This document shows positions 34,171-45,513 of a DNA stretch of 64,000 bases, piece by piece (position 1 is the stretch's first letter; each line of letters begins with the position of its first letter). Position numbers and translations under genes: made by a program. The notes under the pieces were generated by a model. The model saw only the letters and a list, made by a program, of their open reading frames with translations, had not been told where the DNA came from and searched no databases. Source of the stretch: Lineolata rhizophorae (taxonomy: Eukaryota; Ascomycota; Dothideomycetes; Lineolatales; Lineolataceae); NCBI GenBank assembly GCA_010093515.1, contig MU001672.1:222259-286258 (forward strand), given 5' to 3'.

Positions 34171-36537
34171 ATGGAGGCCGACGCTTGCTCCAACGTGAGC
34201 TCTGGGCTCAGCAGCCCGCCCACTCGCTCGCCCTCACCACCTCCAGACTACTACTACCGGGACCCCGACCGCCCGTACCCGTCACCATCGTCGCAGCAGT
34301 CCTCCGCGACCGCGACGCCTGCGCCAGAGAACGCCGGTCTGTCGGCTTCGCAGCGATCGACGGCGACGGCCATGGCTGACGATGCCAGCGCCACCAATGC
34401 CGGCGACAGCCAGCCGCCCAAGAAGCGGCGACGCGTCGCCGAGCCGAGGCCGCGCATCACCGAGTACCTCGACCTGTCCGCCGGCGAGGTCAAGCAGGAC
34501 CAGGAGCAGTCCTTGAATAGATTACTCAAGGTGCTCCATGGGAAGAAGAAAATCGTCGTGATCGCTGGCGCTGGTATTTCGGTCTCTGCTGGCAGTACGT
34601 ATTTTCGCTCCTTAACTTCCAGTTTGCGTTGCTATTGTTTGCCAAGACTTCCCCGTTTGTCACGTGCAACCGAACTACTCTAACCAATTATCGCTACCAA
34701 AAAAAAAGTCCCCGACTTTCGTTCTTCCAACGGGCTGTTCAACAACCTCAAACGTCAGCATAATTTAAAAGGCTCCGGCCAAGATCTCTTCAATGTCTCT
34801 GTCTACTCTAACGACAAGACCACCTCGACGTTCCACGCCATGGTGCGGGAACTGTCCGAATCGACCAAAAATGCAGAACCGACCGCATTTCATCGTCTTC
34901 TCGACACCCTTGCGTCGGAGAAGCGCCTTCTCCGTCTCTATTCCCAAAATGTCGACTGCATTGACACCAGGACTAAGAATCTCTCTACACGGGTCCCGCT
35001 AGGTAATAAAGGCCCCTGGCCAAACGTCGTCCAGCTCCACGGTGCCCTCTCACACTCCGTTTGCACAAAGTGTAAGAGGGTCGAAGACTTCCAACCCGAC
35101 ATTTTTGACGGCCCCAACCCCCCGGCGTGTCCGCACTGCGAAAAGGATGACCAGGTTCGCACCGAGTTTGCGGGCAAACGCTCACACGGCATCGGCCGTC
35201 TACGCCCACGTATGGTGCTTTACGACGAGTCGAGTCCCGACGACGAAGCTATTGGCAGCGTGACGCGTGCCGATCTGCGCGCTCGGCCGGACGCCTTTCT
35301 CGTCGTCGGCACCAGCCTCAAGATCCCGGGCGTCAAGCGCATCGCACGTGAGATGTGCAAGGTGGTGCGCGGCCGGCGTGATGGCGTCACAGTCTGGATC
35401 AATAACGACCCGGAGCCGGCCTCAATCAAGGACCTCGAATGGGACATAGTGGTGCGTGGGCCCTGCGACGAAGTCGCCAACCGCGCCGCCATGATCGATC
35501 CCGAAGTCATCAACTCGTGGTCGGAGAAAGAGTGGGAGAAGGAGAAGCTCCGCAGGCAAAAGGCGGCGGAGACGACGGCCGTCGAGGTTCCTATTGCGAC
35601 GCCTAAGAAGAGTAGAACCGTGGAGCGCGTCGCCGCAGGTATGCTCACGCCGTCGGCGAGCACGCCCGAGGGCAGCCCGCGCCTGCCGCCGCAGCTCCCT
35701 CTCGAGGTGGGCGAGTCGCGCGATGGAAATTCGGAGGGTCTCGATACCGCTTCGAACACGGATGGCGCTGCAAATGCGACGACGACCAAGGTGAAGCTCC
35801 AGGCCAGCAAAAAGAAGCGCAAGTCTGCGCCCGCGGACCTTAACGGCGCGACTAAGAGCACTGCCGGCCCAGCGCCCAAGCCCAAGCCGGCGCGCGCCAA
35901 TTCGCAGCGGAAAGCCTCGGCCAGGCCGAAGAAGGCCAACAACAAACCCACCACCGCAGCGGCGGCCGCAGCGGCTGCGGTGGCTGCGGCCGAATCCGGC
36001 ACTCCCGGCGGTAGCAAGATCACATCGTCGTTTCGCCAAGCCAAGCCGAAGCTGCCTTCGTCGTCCCTCGTCAAGGGCGAGTCCAAACCCGCCGATGGCA
36101 AGGAGGCGGCCTCGTCCAAGATGGCGGCGGGTGGCAACGGCAATAGCAACGACAACGGTGGTAAGCCTGCGCTGCTCCCGCCGCTGTCCAAGTCTGCGCA
36201 CGACTTTCGACACTGGTGTCCGCCGGGGCTGCCACAGGTACAGATGCCGTCGTCGACGCTCAAGCCTGTCCCGCCGCAGGAGGCGAGGAACAACGCGTCG
36301 CCGCTGCAGCCGGGCACAGAGGCGGCGATCGCGCTCACGGCCGAGGACGAGCTCGTGAAGATGAAGGCGGAGCTCCCGGCGTCGCCGACGGTGTCGGAGG
36401 CGTCGAGTCAGAGCGTGGAGGCGAGGCCTAGGAGCAGGGATCAGGCGACGGTGAGCCCGCCAAGGAGTAAAGTGCCAGTAAATATGCAGCGGTTGATGCA
36501 TTTTGAGGAGAGGCCGGGGACGGATATGGCAAGGTAG
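34171..36537 (+). CDS. Class I sirtuin, NAD-dependent histone deacetylase of the Hst3/Hst4 type
   Basis: Exons 34171-34594 and 34709-36537 give 750 residues. NAD-dependent protein deacetylase; Hst3/Hst4 relatives act in the nucleus on acetylated histone H3, notably K56. Motifs in order: GAGISVSAG then IPDFRSSNG (NAD pocket, about 132-150, split by the intron), SQNVDCID (about 220), QLHG with the catalytic histidine (about 252), zinc ligands CTKC and CPHC (about 260-285), RLRPRMVLYDE, and GTSLKIPGVKRIA. The first 130 residues are Ser/Pro-rich with a basic KKRRR nuclear signal. From about residue 440 the tail is Lys/Ala/Ser-rich and disordered, with an Ala run. The intron's 3' splice site follows nine A's rather than a pyrimidine tract. 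Divergent from med16. Choosing between Hst3 and Hst4 needs a phylogeny, so no symbol is given. Confidence 0.95.
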
Positions 36538-37550
36538 TGAGGACTGTGTTGGGGTTGGCAAGTTTTGCTTCTCTTGCTTTCTTACTTTCTTTTTTTTATA
36601 ATTACGCAGCAAGAGGTCTTTCTGCTTTTGGCTTTGACCGAAACAGTGGCGTGGGCGGGTGGCATAGTCTTTTGTTCTCTTCCGGATGATGGGCGGGGCG
36701 GGAGATGCCTGCGTTGTAGATTCGGCGGCGTAAACGGTGTTGCTCAGATGCTTGGATTGCATTTGCTCTTTCTCCCTTTCGAGTCTCTTCTTGTCCTTAT
36801 CTTTCAAGCTTCTTATGCCGCATAACGTTACTGGTAAGCTACGCCGAAGGCTGGCGCGCTTTCTTACACGATTTGATACCCCCCGAAAGAAGGCAACGTA
36901 CAACTACCTAGTGCCTGATGGGCGGACGGATAGGCAGACGGAGGGAGTTCTTTTCCCTTCCTTTTCCTTGCTATGGCATTGCATTGTTGAGGCAATTTTC
37001 CTTTTCCTTTAGTTGCGACCTCCGATGCCAGCGCCAGAGGGCGCCTGCGCCTACTGGGAGAGGAGGCGTGTTAGTGAGGTGCTGAGGATAATGCATGGAG
37101 TTGAGTCTCTTCATTGTAAGAAGTTCGTCTGTCACGTGATGTGAAGGTGTGAGGAGGATGCCCCTTCGTACTTGCAGCACTTCGGAACAAATGTGGTGAG
37201 ATATCCTAGGTCGACCCTCATGGCAATCTAAAGCACACCAGGCTAGGCTACTATACCATAGTCGAGCTAACTTTCATTTTGTTCAGAAGCGTCGGCGCTC
37301 AGGTGTCTTGGCTCGAAATATTTGAGCTCCATGCTCACCCCGTGCGACAGAATACCGAAGCCCGAAGATCATTCACTGTATCCCGAACGCGGTGCCCTCC
37401 CACACGTGTACCCATTGAAGCGCTGCTTGGATACACTGCTGCATGAGCAATACATGCTGCAATGATAGTCTGCAGCGATACTAGGTCAAAGGGATGTACT
37501 GTCTCAGTTCTCTCCGCCCTCTATGGAAAATGGCTCTGAGTAAAAAAAAG

Positions 37551-37626
37551 ATTAGCCCTACCACGATTCGAACCCGCGACCCCATGGTCATCAATCCATT
37601 TCCCATACCAATCGACCACGCCCAGG
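37551..37626 (-). other. tRNA-like relic
   Basis: On the minus strand there is an A-box-like TGGTCGATTGG, then about 28 bases later a B-box-like GGTTCGAATCG, then within about 15 bases a run of eight T's, the usual RNA polymerase III stop. The arms do not fold properly: the T stem has only about three of five pairs and the acceptor ends do not pair. I read this as a decayed tRNA or tRNA-derived fragment, not a working tRNA. Confidence 0.2.
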
Positions 37627-38613
37627 CGCCCACCAAAATATCCCCCTCGCACGGGCCACATGCCGCCGTCCAGAGGTACCATCCGCAACTTCAAGAAACC
37701 ACGTCCTCATTTCAACTGGCCACCACGGCCACAAAACAAAAGATTCGGTCTCAAAACCATGCTCAGATAAAGCTTCAAAAGCATCGGAAGCAAAAATGGC
37801 AAAAGAACCTAGTCTGCAGCCTAGTAAGAAAACCCCATCCCCGCTGGGACACCACCGCGAGTTCCGGGGGTTTTGCTTCAGCTACCATAGAAAGGTGTCC
37901 GGGAGAGTGGCCGAGCCTCTCAACTATGGTGCCGGGAGTTCAGAACAAAAAAATGAGTTATATACTTTAGGGGATGCAAAAAATAATTCTTCGAATTATT
38001 CATTTTTTCATTTTTGGGTTTTGCGGCCGGTGTTCCCGCGCTTCTGAGCACGCAGGCTTGCAGCGCACGCCTGACACCCGCACTTCTTGATGCCTTTGCC
38101 TGTTGCCCTCCACACGATGCTTGCTGTCATCACGACACTTTTCGTTGTTTTCTTGCAATTGCGTACAATTGATTCTTTTGGTGTTTCTGAGGGTGTTGGA
38201 AGCTATCTCGTGCACCATCACAACGTCTACCTATGCGCCCTTCAACGCCAGAAATCAAGTTGCCTTTCCTCCTCGTCGTACCAATACCGCGTTCGCAGTC
38301 GCTAGAGTTTACTTTCTACGCTGGCTGCGTTGGCGTCCAACGAGTTCGTGACAGCCCGGAGGTGTTGAAGCCGGCGGTGGACTAACCTGTCCTCTACCCT
38401 CCTCGCAACGGCTTAGATCTCTCTTCCTCGTCACCGTAACTATGCCGCGCTCACATTCGCCAGAGCTTATTACCTGTGCTAGCTGCCTGATCTTCCGATA
38501 AGTTCGTGATACCCACAGTGGTGTTGTAGTTGACGAGCCGAACTACCTTTCACCATCCTCTAAGCGATGCCGTCTTCAACCATCATTCTTCTACAGACAA
38601 GAAAGAAACCTAA

Positions 38614-39126
38614 ATGCCGCAAAAGATCTATACGCCCCGTTCCTATACATGCCATCCGTCCACCAACACCACACTCTTCGGCCAATCCAGCCACGCCCAC
38701 CAACTCGCGCATCACCAATACCTCATAACGCCGTCCTTCGGCCCGCCACGGCTTTCTTTTCCCGCCCCGTCTAACCCATTAACCCATTCCCCATTCCGCG
38801 GCTTCCTCCACCGCCGTATCCTCCATCGTTCTCGTCAGCCCTCCCGTCGTCGCTCTCATCTTTGTCTCAGTCCCTCTTCCCGTCGCTCTCCCCGAACAGC
38901 GCCGCTACGAGACCCCCGCTGTGCTCAGGTATGTTCCCAGGCCTCAACGGCAGGCGGTTTTCACGGACTCTAATCCCTTTCCCGCTCTCGCTAGCTGCGG
39001 TCCGATCGTACATACGCGCTTGCCAGCTCCAATAATATCAAGGTCACGTGCCTTGTGGATCTAAAGGGCGAATTTCGTCACGTCGCGGTTTCGAAGTTAT
39101 GGCCCAAACCAAAGGATAACAATTAA
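38614..39126 (+). CDS. Possible small two-exon gene, function unknown
   Basis: Exon 1 (38614-38928) starts at an ATG and ends at a GTATGT donor. The 66-bp intron has a CTAATC branch site, a pyrimidine tract and a CTAG acceptor ending at 38994. Exon 2 (38995-39126) continues in phase 0 to a TAA, giving 147 residues. Exon 1 translates to a His/Pro/Ser/Arg-rich sequence of low information. Exon 2 looks more protein-like (NNIKVTCLVDLKGEFRHVAV). The well-formed intron with matching phase is the main support. It could instead be a non-coding spliced transcript or chance. No family recognised. Confidence 0.3.
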
Positions 39127-41101
39127 GCAGGATCTAAAACAACCTCTACATAGCGGCCACAAAAAAAGCTCACGCATCAAATTACCGCGGAACCGCCAGC
39201 CATATAGGCCTTTCGATCCAGCCCGGCCACTCAGGTCCGAAGCAGAAGATTACCGATAGGAGCAGAGAACAGGCGGAAAAGAGAACCCAGCACGCAATCA
39301 GCTAGCTGGCCTCGGCGCAGCCGTCCATTCAGAGACCGTCGAAGCCCGACCAAACCGCCGCCGGCGGCGCCGCCAGCGGCACGAAGCAAAAAGCCAGCAG
39401 GCCCAGCCTCTTCGCGCGCGCGGCTAGGCGGAAGCCCCGCCACGGCTCGCTCGGCGCCGCCCGGGCTGCGCGCGCGCCGGTGTTCGGGGCGCTCTTTGCG
39501 GACGGGCGGCGGCGAGGTCGGTCGGTCGGGTGGGAGCGGTGCTTGCGCTGCGGTGGCGAGGTGCTTTATCGGGTTCGGGGACTGGCTGCCCGGGTAGGGC
39601 ACAGACTGAAATGGCTGCGACAGAGCGCATAACGGATTCGTGCGGGCCATGGCGCGGTGTAAGTCATGGCCGGAGAGCTCGGGTAGTAGGGAGGAGCTTT
39701 GGGCTGCTGTCGAGGCGGAGGTATGGAAGTGTGGTTGACGCTTCGCTAGTTGGCCCAGACGACGATAGGCCTCCTGAGACGCGCTTTCTTGCAGTTGATA
39801 TGTGGGGATGTGATTCTCAGGGTAGTATCCGCTATCAAGCCAGACGATCCCTTGGACATCGATTCCGTGTCAGTTTCTAGCCCATTGAGACTTGCTAACT
39901 GACGCCGGCCCTGTGCGAGGACTCACCTGCCCAGGGGCCATTGATCTTCTGCACGCAAATCGAAATGGATTGTTCTAGCGTGCTGCATGCGGCATCGTGG
40001 ACGTACGCCTGGCGTGTGATTGACTCCCCTGTCGCGGCGGTAGAGGCCACGCATCTAAGCCGCTTCGCGCATTCTTCTCTCGCTATAAAACGCCGCTGTC
40101 CCAGTTCGGGGGCTGGCTTGTCTTTGCACACCGCCGTAAATACCGGGATCCCTCCGTCCTTCCTCTACTCCGCTCCGCTGCGCTACATTTCACTTCAATA
40201 CAATATCCATACTCCTTGTCAAATATGATGGGAATGTCTGCCAGACTCTTTATCAGAGTCTTGATAGACTCGTAGAATAAATATGTCCATCTCTCCCATT
40301 CTTGTGCCAATGTATCCTAACGTTGGCATCAAGCTATATATCCTGCTAACCGCAGAACCGCTGTCTAGGCTAAAAGAACGATACTTTGTGGTTTGCTTTT
40401 CTCTTCGACCTTTTTATATATAAAAGTTTCGCATTACATTTCCTACATAGCTGCTAAAGGATTGCTTTCCAGGACATGACAGCCAGTAATGAGGGTATTG
40501 CCAATGGAAGCATCCAATAAGTTAGTAAGGAATACGAAACATAGAATAGGACGCGGTGGAAGTTAGGGAGTTGTGTGTTGAGATAGGAAGGTTTATATCA
40601 CTACATCAATGGGCGACCTGGGTAAGTGTCAGGGTATGTATTCTACTATAGATTCTCCAGGTAAGTCTTAACGTAGAGCGGAGGCGTGGGAAAAGAGCGT
40701 TATAAGACGAATGCAAGCAGGGAAATATACGGGGTCTACTGGATAGTATAGATAAGACGCTTATTACCGATGTGGGTTACCAGAAATGAGAATGGTAAAC
40801 TAAAGCATTACCTTTCATCTCTATTGAACTCTCTCGTCGCAACACGTACTTACAGAAGCACCCTATAAGCACTAGTTTACTGAGCGAACATATGCATTCC
40901 CTCTACTACTCAATTCCACGTTGCATTCTCCCACCTCGGCTGTACGGATACCAGAGCCGTTCAACGAATACCGATCTCTATTACAAATTAGAAGCGTCTC
41001 CCATCAACTCAGCCCTCAGGTACCCGCAGCCCGCAACACAAAACTTTTGGCAAAAGAAGGCCGTAACTGCCCAAGCCGAATCTAGGCGCGTATCCCCAGG
41101 C

Positions 41102-41120
41102 AAAAAAAAAAAAAAAAAAA
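41102..41120 (+). repeat. poly-A tract (A19)
   Basis: Homopolymer of about 19 A's, roughly 150 bp beyond the stop codon of the MFS transporter gene, which runs on the minus strand (where it reads poly-T). Probably just a 3'-flank low-complexity tract. Confidence 0.8.
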
Positions 41121-41270
41121 GCGCATAGCGTCCGAAACAGGAACGCCAGCCATAACAAGAACCCAAAACATAACAAGCCATCAAAAGCCCTTTCCCAAAC
41201 AACCACAGGCAATGCAAAACAAAAAAGGAAAAAAAAAAAAAGTCCCCGAAACAAACCGACACCATCCTCA

Positions 41271-43318
41271 TCACGACTGCCCCAGCATAGCCGGCGGCGT
41301 GGGCGCAAACGCGCTCCTCTCACGAATCCTCCTCCCCTTGAACAGAAACAGGACGGGGACGGGGACCAGCACGACGGCGACGCAGCCGAGCAAGGTGCCG
41401 GTCCAATTGACGCCGAGGCCATCGAACATGTACTGGGCGAAGAGCGGGAAGCCGGCGCCGCAGAGGGAGCGGCAGAAGGTGTTGGCGGCGATGGCGGAGG
41501 CGGCGAACATGAGGTAGGCGTCGACGAGGTAGTTGAGGCTCTGGAGGAAGATGGCCATGAGGCCGAAGCCGGTGCAGAGGCCCGAGAGCGTCGGCACCAC
41601 CCAGTGGATGTCGGCCCGGTAGCCCGTCCACCCGAACCAGAAGAGCCCCGCCGCGAAGGCGACGCCCCCCACCACGATCTCCGGCAGCCGCCACTCCGGC
41701 ACCGGCCAGTCGTTGTTCGCGGCCAGCTTGCGCTGGTACGACGGCTGCCGCAGCATGATGAAGATGCCCGCGATGAGTTGCCCGCAGATCATGCCGAAGT
41801 ACGGGAGGCCGCCGACGCCGGGGTTGAAGCCGTGGATGCGCTGGAAGACGATTGGGTAGGCGGTGAGGAAGAGGTAGAGGAGGCCTTTTTTTTTTTTTGG
41901 GCACGCGGCGTTCGCACGATTGTTAGCTTTGCCGGAAAGAGAGAGAGAAAAGAAAAAAAAATGGGGAATGCAAAACGAACCGTATATGAACGACATGTAA
42001 ATGCTAATCAGCAGCACGATGGGCTCCGTGACCAGCATGCGCAGCGGCCTGGAGAAGTTCTTCTCCGCCAGTTCGCGGAAGTCGACCTCGATCTCCTCCT
42101 GCTTGGCGTGGATGCCCCAGTTCTTGGTGCGGCGCCGGAGCTCGGCCGCCTTGTCCACCAGCACCACGGGCGGGTACGTCTCCTGCAAGAAGAGGAGCAC
42201 GAGCGCGAAGCCGAAGAAGCCCATGATGGCCACGAGGTACTCGGTCCAGCGCCAGCCGAGATAGGACATGTTGATGAAGCCGCCGATGAAGGGGGCGAGG
42301 AGCGGGCCCGTGAAGACGGTCATGGAGAAGACGGTGATCTAGATGCCAATTTAATTTTTTTTTCAATCAATTAGCTTTCCCTGCGCTTTTTCTTTTACTT
42401 TTTCTTTTTCTTCTTCCCATACACCGCCTAGGGGTAGAAATGGAAGAAACTTACGGCAATCCCCCTGGTCCGATTGTTAAACATGTCCGAAAACACGGCC
42501 GCCACAATCGTCAAGGGACACGCGCCGAAAAAGCCGGCCCAGAAGCGACATATCAAAATGGTCTGCAGATCCTTCCCCGTGGCGACGGCGACGTTGAAGA
42601 CGCCGAAGCCGAAGGAGGAGATGATCAAGGGCAGCCTCCTGCCCTTGAGCTCGGACAGCGGAGCCCAGAAGATGGGCCCGGTCGCGAAGCCGAGGACGTA
42701 CAAGCTGGTGCCCAGGATGCCGACCTCGGCGCTGACGCCGTAGATGGAGGCGACGGTGCGGGTGGCGGCGCTGAAGATGGAGCTGCCGAAGGCGGAGCAC
42801 AGCGTGACGTAGCCGAGGATGGCGCCGGTGTAGAGCTTCTTGGCGAGTGGCCAGTTCTGGGCGTGCAGCGGGTCGTCGGCGCCCGCGAACTCCACCACGT
42901 ACTCCTCCTTGGCCGGCAGCGGCTCCGGGTACGGCTTGCCGCCGCCGAAGGCCGGCAGCGGCCGGCGGCTCCGCCGCGACGACAGCGTCGCCCCCACCGT
43001 CATGCTGTGCTGCGACCGCGCCGTCTGGATCCGCGACAGCGCCGTCGGGTTGCGCTCCAGCGCCGGCGCGTCGTCGGGCTGCGTCGGCAGCCGCGACATG
43101 GTGGTCGCGCTGGTCGCGCGGGCGCGGGAGCCGGGCGGCGCGGTCGAGACCGACGACGACGACGAGCCCGAGGAGCTGGATGAGACGCTGGATTCGACCG
43201 TCATGGTGCGTTGGACGGGCTCGGTGGGGGATTGCGGTGGTGGGGAGTGCGTGGACGGGTCGAGGCGGGGGGACGCTTGGGTCTCGGCCTTTTCGAGGTC
43301 CTTGTCGACGATGTCCAT
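41271..43318 (-). CDS. MFS transporter, DHA1-like drug/polyamine H+ antiporter
   Basis: Plasma-membrane proton-coupled efflux carrier. Exons on the minus strand: 43318-42455, 42338-41981, 41884-41271, all in phase, giving 611 residues. A Ser-rich cytosolic N terminus of about 140 residues precedes the conserved entry region (DDPLHAQNWPLAKKLYTG). Twelve membrane helices fit. The loop 2-3 motif APLSELKGRRLPLI and the helix 4-5 region CRFWAGFFGACPLTIVAA are DHA1 hallmarks, as is FTGPLLAPFIGGF in helix 5. A basic loop separates the two halves (residues about 390-440), and the C-terminal half begins LLYLFLTAYPIVFQ. Intron 2 (41885-41980) ends in 13 consecutive A's before its AG. Substrate cannot be told from sequence; relatives include polyamine, fluconazole and cycloheximide exporters. 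It is not part of a visible secondary-metabolite cluster. Confidence 0.93.
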
Positions 43319-45513
43319 AGTTGCGGAGGAGAGGTGCGGGGATGGGCTGGGGTGGGAGTCGTGGAACGAAACGTGGTGGTGCGCTTTCGCTGGATTGGGA
43401 GCTTCGTTGGGACAGAGGTGGTGGAGAAGTCGCGTCCTTTTCTTCTATTCGCGAGTGGCGAGCTCAATCGAGCTCAATTGGATCGGGAAAAAAAAAGAGG
43501 GAAAAGTTTCTACCCAAAAAAATTCTAACGATGGAGAGGAAAGGATATTATTACTGTTTTTTTTTTTTTCTTTGGCCACCGACAGGCGCTAGAGACACGG
43601 TTCCCGTCCAAGCGATTGGAAAAGCGCAGAGACACGGTGAAAAAAGGAATCGAAAACAAATAATGGCGTCGGGGATTGTCGAAGCCAAGCACCTTGGCAA
43701 GATCGATGGAGGGAGGGAGGAAAGGGAGCAGACCCTGGCTCTGTGCGTTCAAGATGAGGCTGGTCGCGGCTGGCGACGGTTAACTCGGCAGCGGCGAGCC
43801 TCTGCCCGGACGTTGCTCCGTCGCGTGGCGGCAGGGTCGCGGCGTAGGGGCGGCGGCGGCTGCAGCCGGGCAATTGCGCAGAGCGGCTCCGGCGGGCGTC
43901 CAGGACGGGCGTTCGAGAAGACTTTGGGCGGGCGCCGGCGTCCTTTTTATCGGGCCGCGCGCTTGCTGGGGACGTGGAGCTTGGGCTGGCCGACGGATGG
44001 TTCGAACGGCGCCGGCGGGCGCAGCGTGTTCGGCCGCGTCTGTGCCATGACGTCGGCCATCCTCGGCCGACAGCTCGCTCGGCCGTCCGGCCTCGGGGTG
44101 CATACATACAGTACGTCGCAGCGCGGCCCGCTCCTCTCCGTTGATTATCGATGTCGGGTGTATCGGTCGCCGCTCGCCGTTCGCCGTCGTGCTTAATCAG
44201 GGCTCGCCGGTCCTCGACCTCGCATCCAGGAACCGCCGGCCGTACCTGCCGCGAGAAGGGAACAGGGCGCCGGGCCTTTTTCTTCTTTTATTTATTTATT
44301 TATTTATTTTTGCCAGTCCTCTAGGGAGAACGTGCCTGCTTGGACACACACGTAGTACGTGCGTACTGTATCTACAAACCCGATGCGCTCCATTGGCCGC
44401 TCCCCCCCGGGAGCATGTTCCTGATGGAGCCAAGCGATGGACGGCGCGCGCCGGCCGCAGGCTGCTCGGTCAGCAGCCCGCCGTGGTTACATGCATGCGT
44501 GCTACGTATGCAGCATGTAGGTGCTCGTGCAGGGATGGTGGCGGCCATCTGCGACTCTCCCGCATCCGCCGCGTTGCGAACATCGTAAGCCCCGAATCTA
44601 ATGCTCCGCGCCGCAATGTGTGTGCCGCGTGCAAAACAACGACGATGATGTCTGTTGCTGGGCTCGCCTGAGGCCACAGCGTGGACGTGGCTGATTGACC
44701 TGATGAGCGTGCTGAGCGCCGGTGGCTTCACGGCGGGAAGGTGCGCTACGTAAGAGCGCCGGGCCGGAGTCGGGCCGGACGGCAGAGCTGCGCCGACGAC
44801 AACAGCCGCGGCTTCACCCCATCGCGAACTGCTCCCGCCCCGCACCTGGTGGGGGCCGTGTTGGCTTGACGCCAAGCAGCCCAAGCTTCCTGCGCAGTCT
44901 CTCCCCAGATCTGAAGCCTGCAACATCATCAAGCCGTCACCACCTGATCGGTCTGCTGCAGGCTCGCCCTCACGCCATTCCGCAACTCATGCTTCATGCT
45001 TCACGCCCACGATCCACCGCCAACCATCCTATACGAGCGTTCAGGACAAAGGAGCAGGCGTAGATGGGTCCAATTTCAGTCTCAATTTCAGTTTCAATTT
45101 CAAAGGAAAGAAAAACCAAACCCATTCTAGTCTACTCGGCATCTTTCTCCCACCGTGATAAGTGGCCAGACGCCCCTTGACACCCGAGCCCGCTTCCCCC
45201 TTGGGTCTGCCGCTGCTCAACACAACGACAGCCGGGAGAGAGCGGGGCCCGAAGTGCCAGAGAGCGTCCGGCATGCTAGGTAGAAGAAGAGCCCGCAAAA
45301 ACCAAACCATGCAAAGCAGACTTTTTTTTTGGGTTTTTTCTTTTTCCCTCCTCCCTATCTCCTCCCTGTCGCCGCAAAATCAAACATGATACAATTCCAT
45401 CATGAACTTTTCACTCCGAACACTCCCCCAGTCTCTCTCCTCTCTTCCTCCCTCATCTCCCTACCTCCTCCCCCCCCCCTTCACCCCATCCAATTTTCGA
45501 CGGGAGGGACGAT
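43319..45513. other. Intergenic, promoter of the MFS gene
   Basis: About 2.2 kb between the MFS start (minus) and the stop of the 1143-residue gene (minus). ORFs on both strands in the GC-rich part (43600-44950) show no domain. A (TTTA)n microsatellite lies at 44286-44311 and a poly-T run near 45321-45330. No gene is supported. Confidence 0.5.
44286..44311 (+). repeat. (TTTA)n microsatellite
   Basis: About six TTTA units followed by a T run; simple-sequence repeat in an intergenic region. Confidence 0.85.

Larger units (their letters stand above)
36538..41270. other. Gene-poor stretch with minor candidates
   Basis: About 4.7 kb. It contains a possible small two-exon gene (38614-39126) and a tRNA-like relic (37551-37626), both listed separately. 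A short nested hairpin lies at 37884-37930 (ACCATAG pairing with CTATGGT, and GAGAG with CTCTC inside). The stretch 40230-41100 is AT-rich and empty, and an A19 run lies at 41102-41120. Other ORFs are short and unconvincing. Confidence 0.5.

Noticed and set aside
35220-36903. Minus-strand frames of 372 and 493 codons across the sirtuin gene
   Set aside because: They are antisense to the disordered tail of a well-supported sirtuin and show only Ser/Arg/Leu-rich low complexity.
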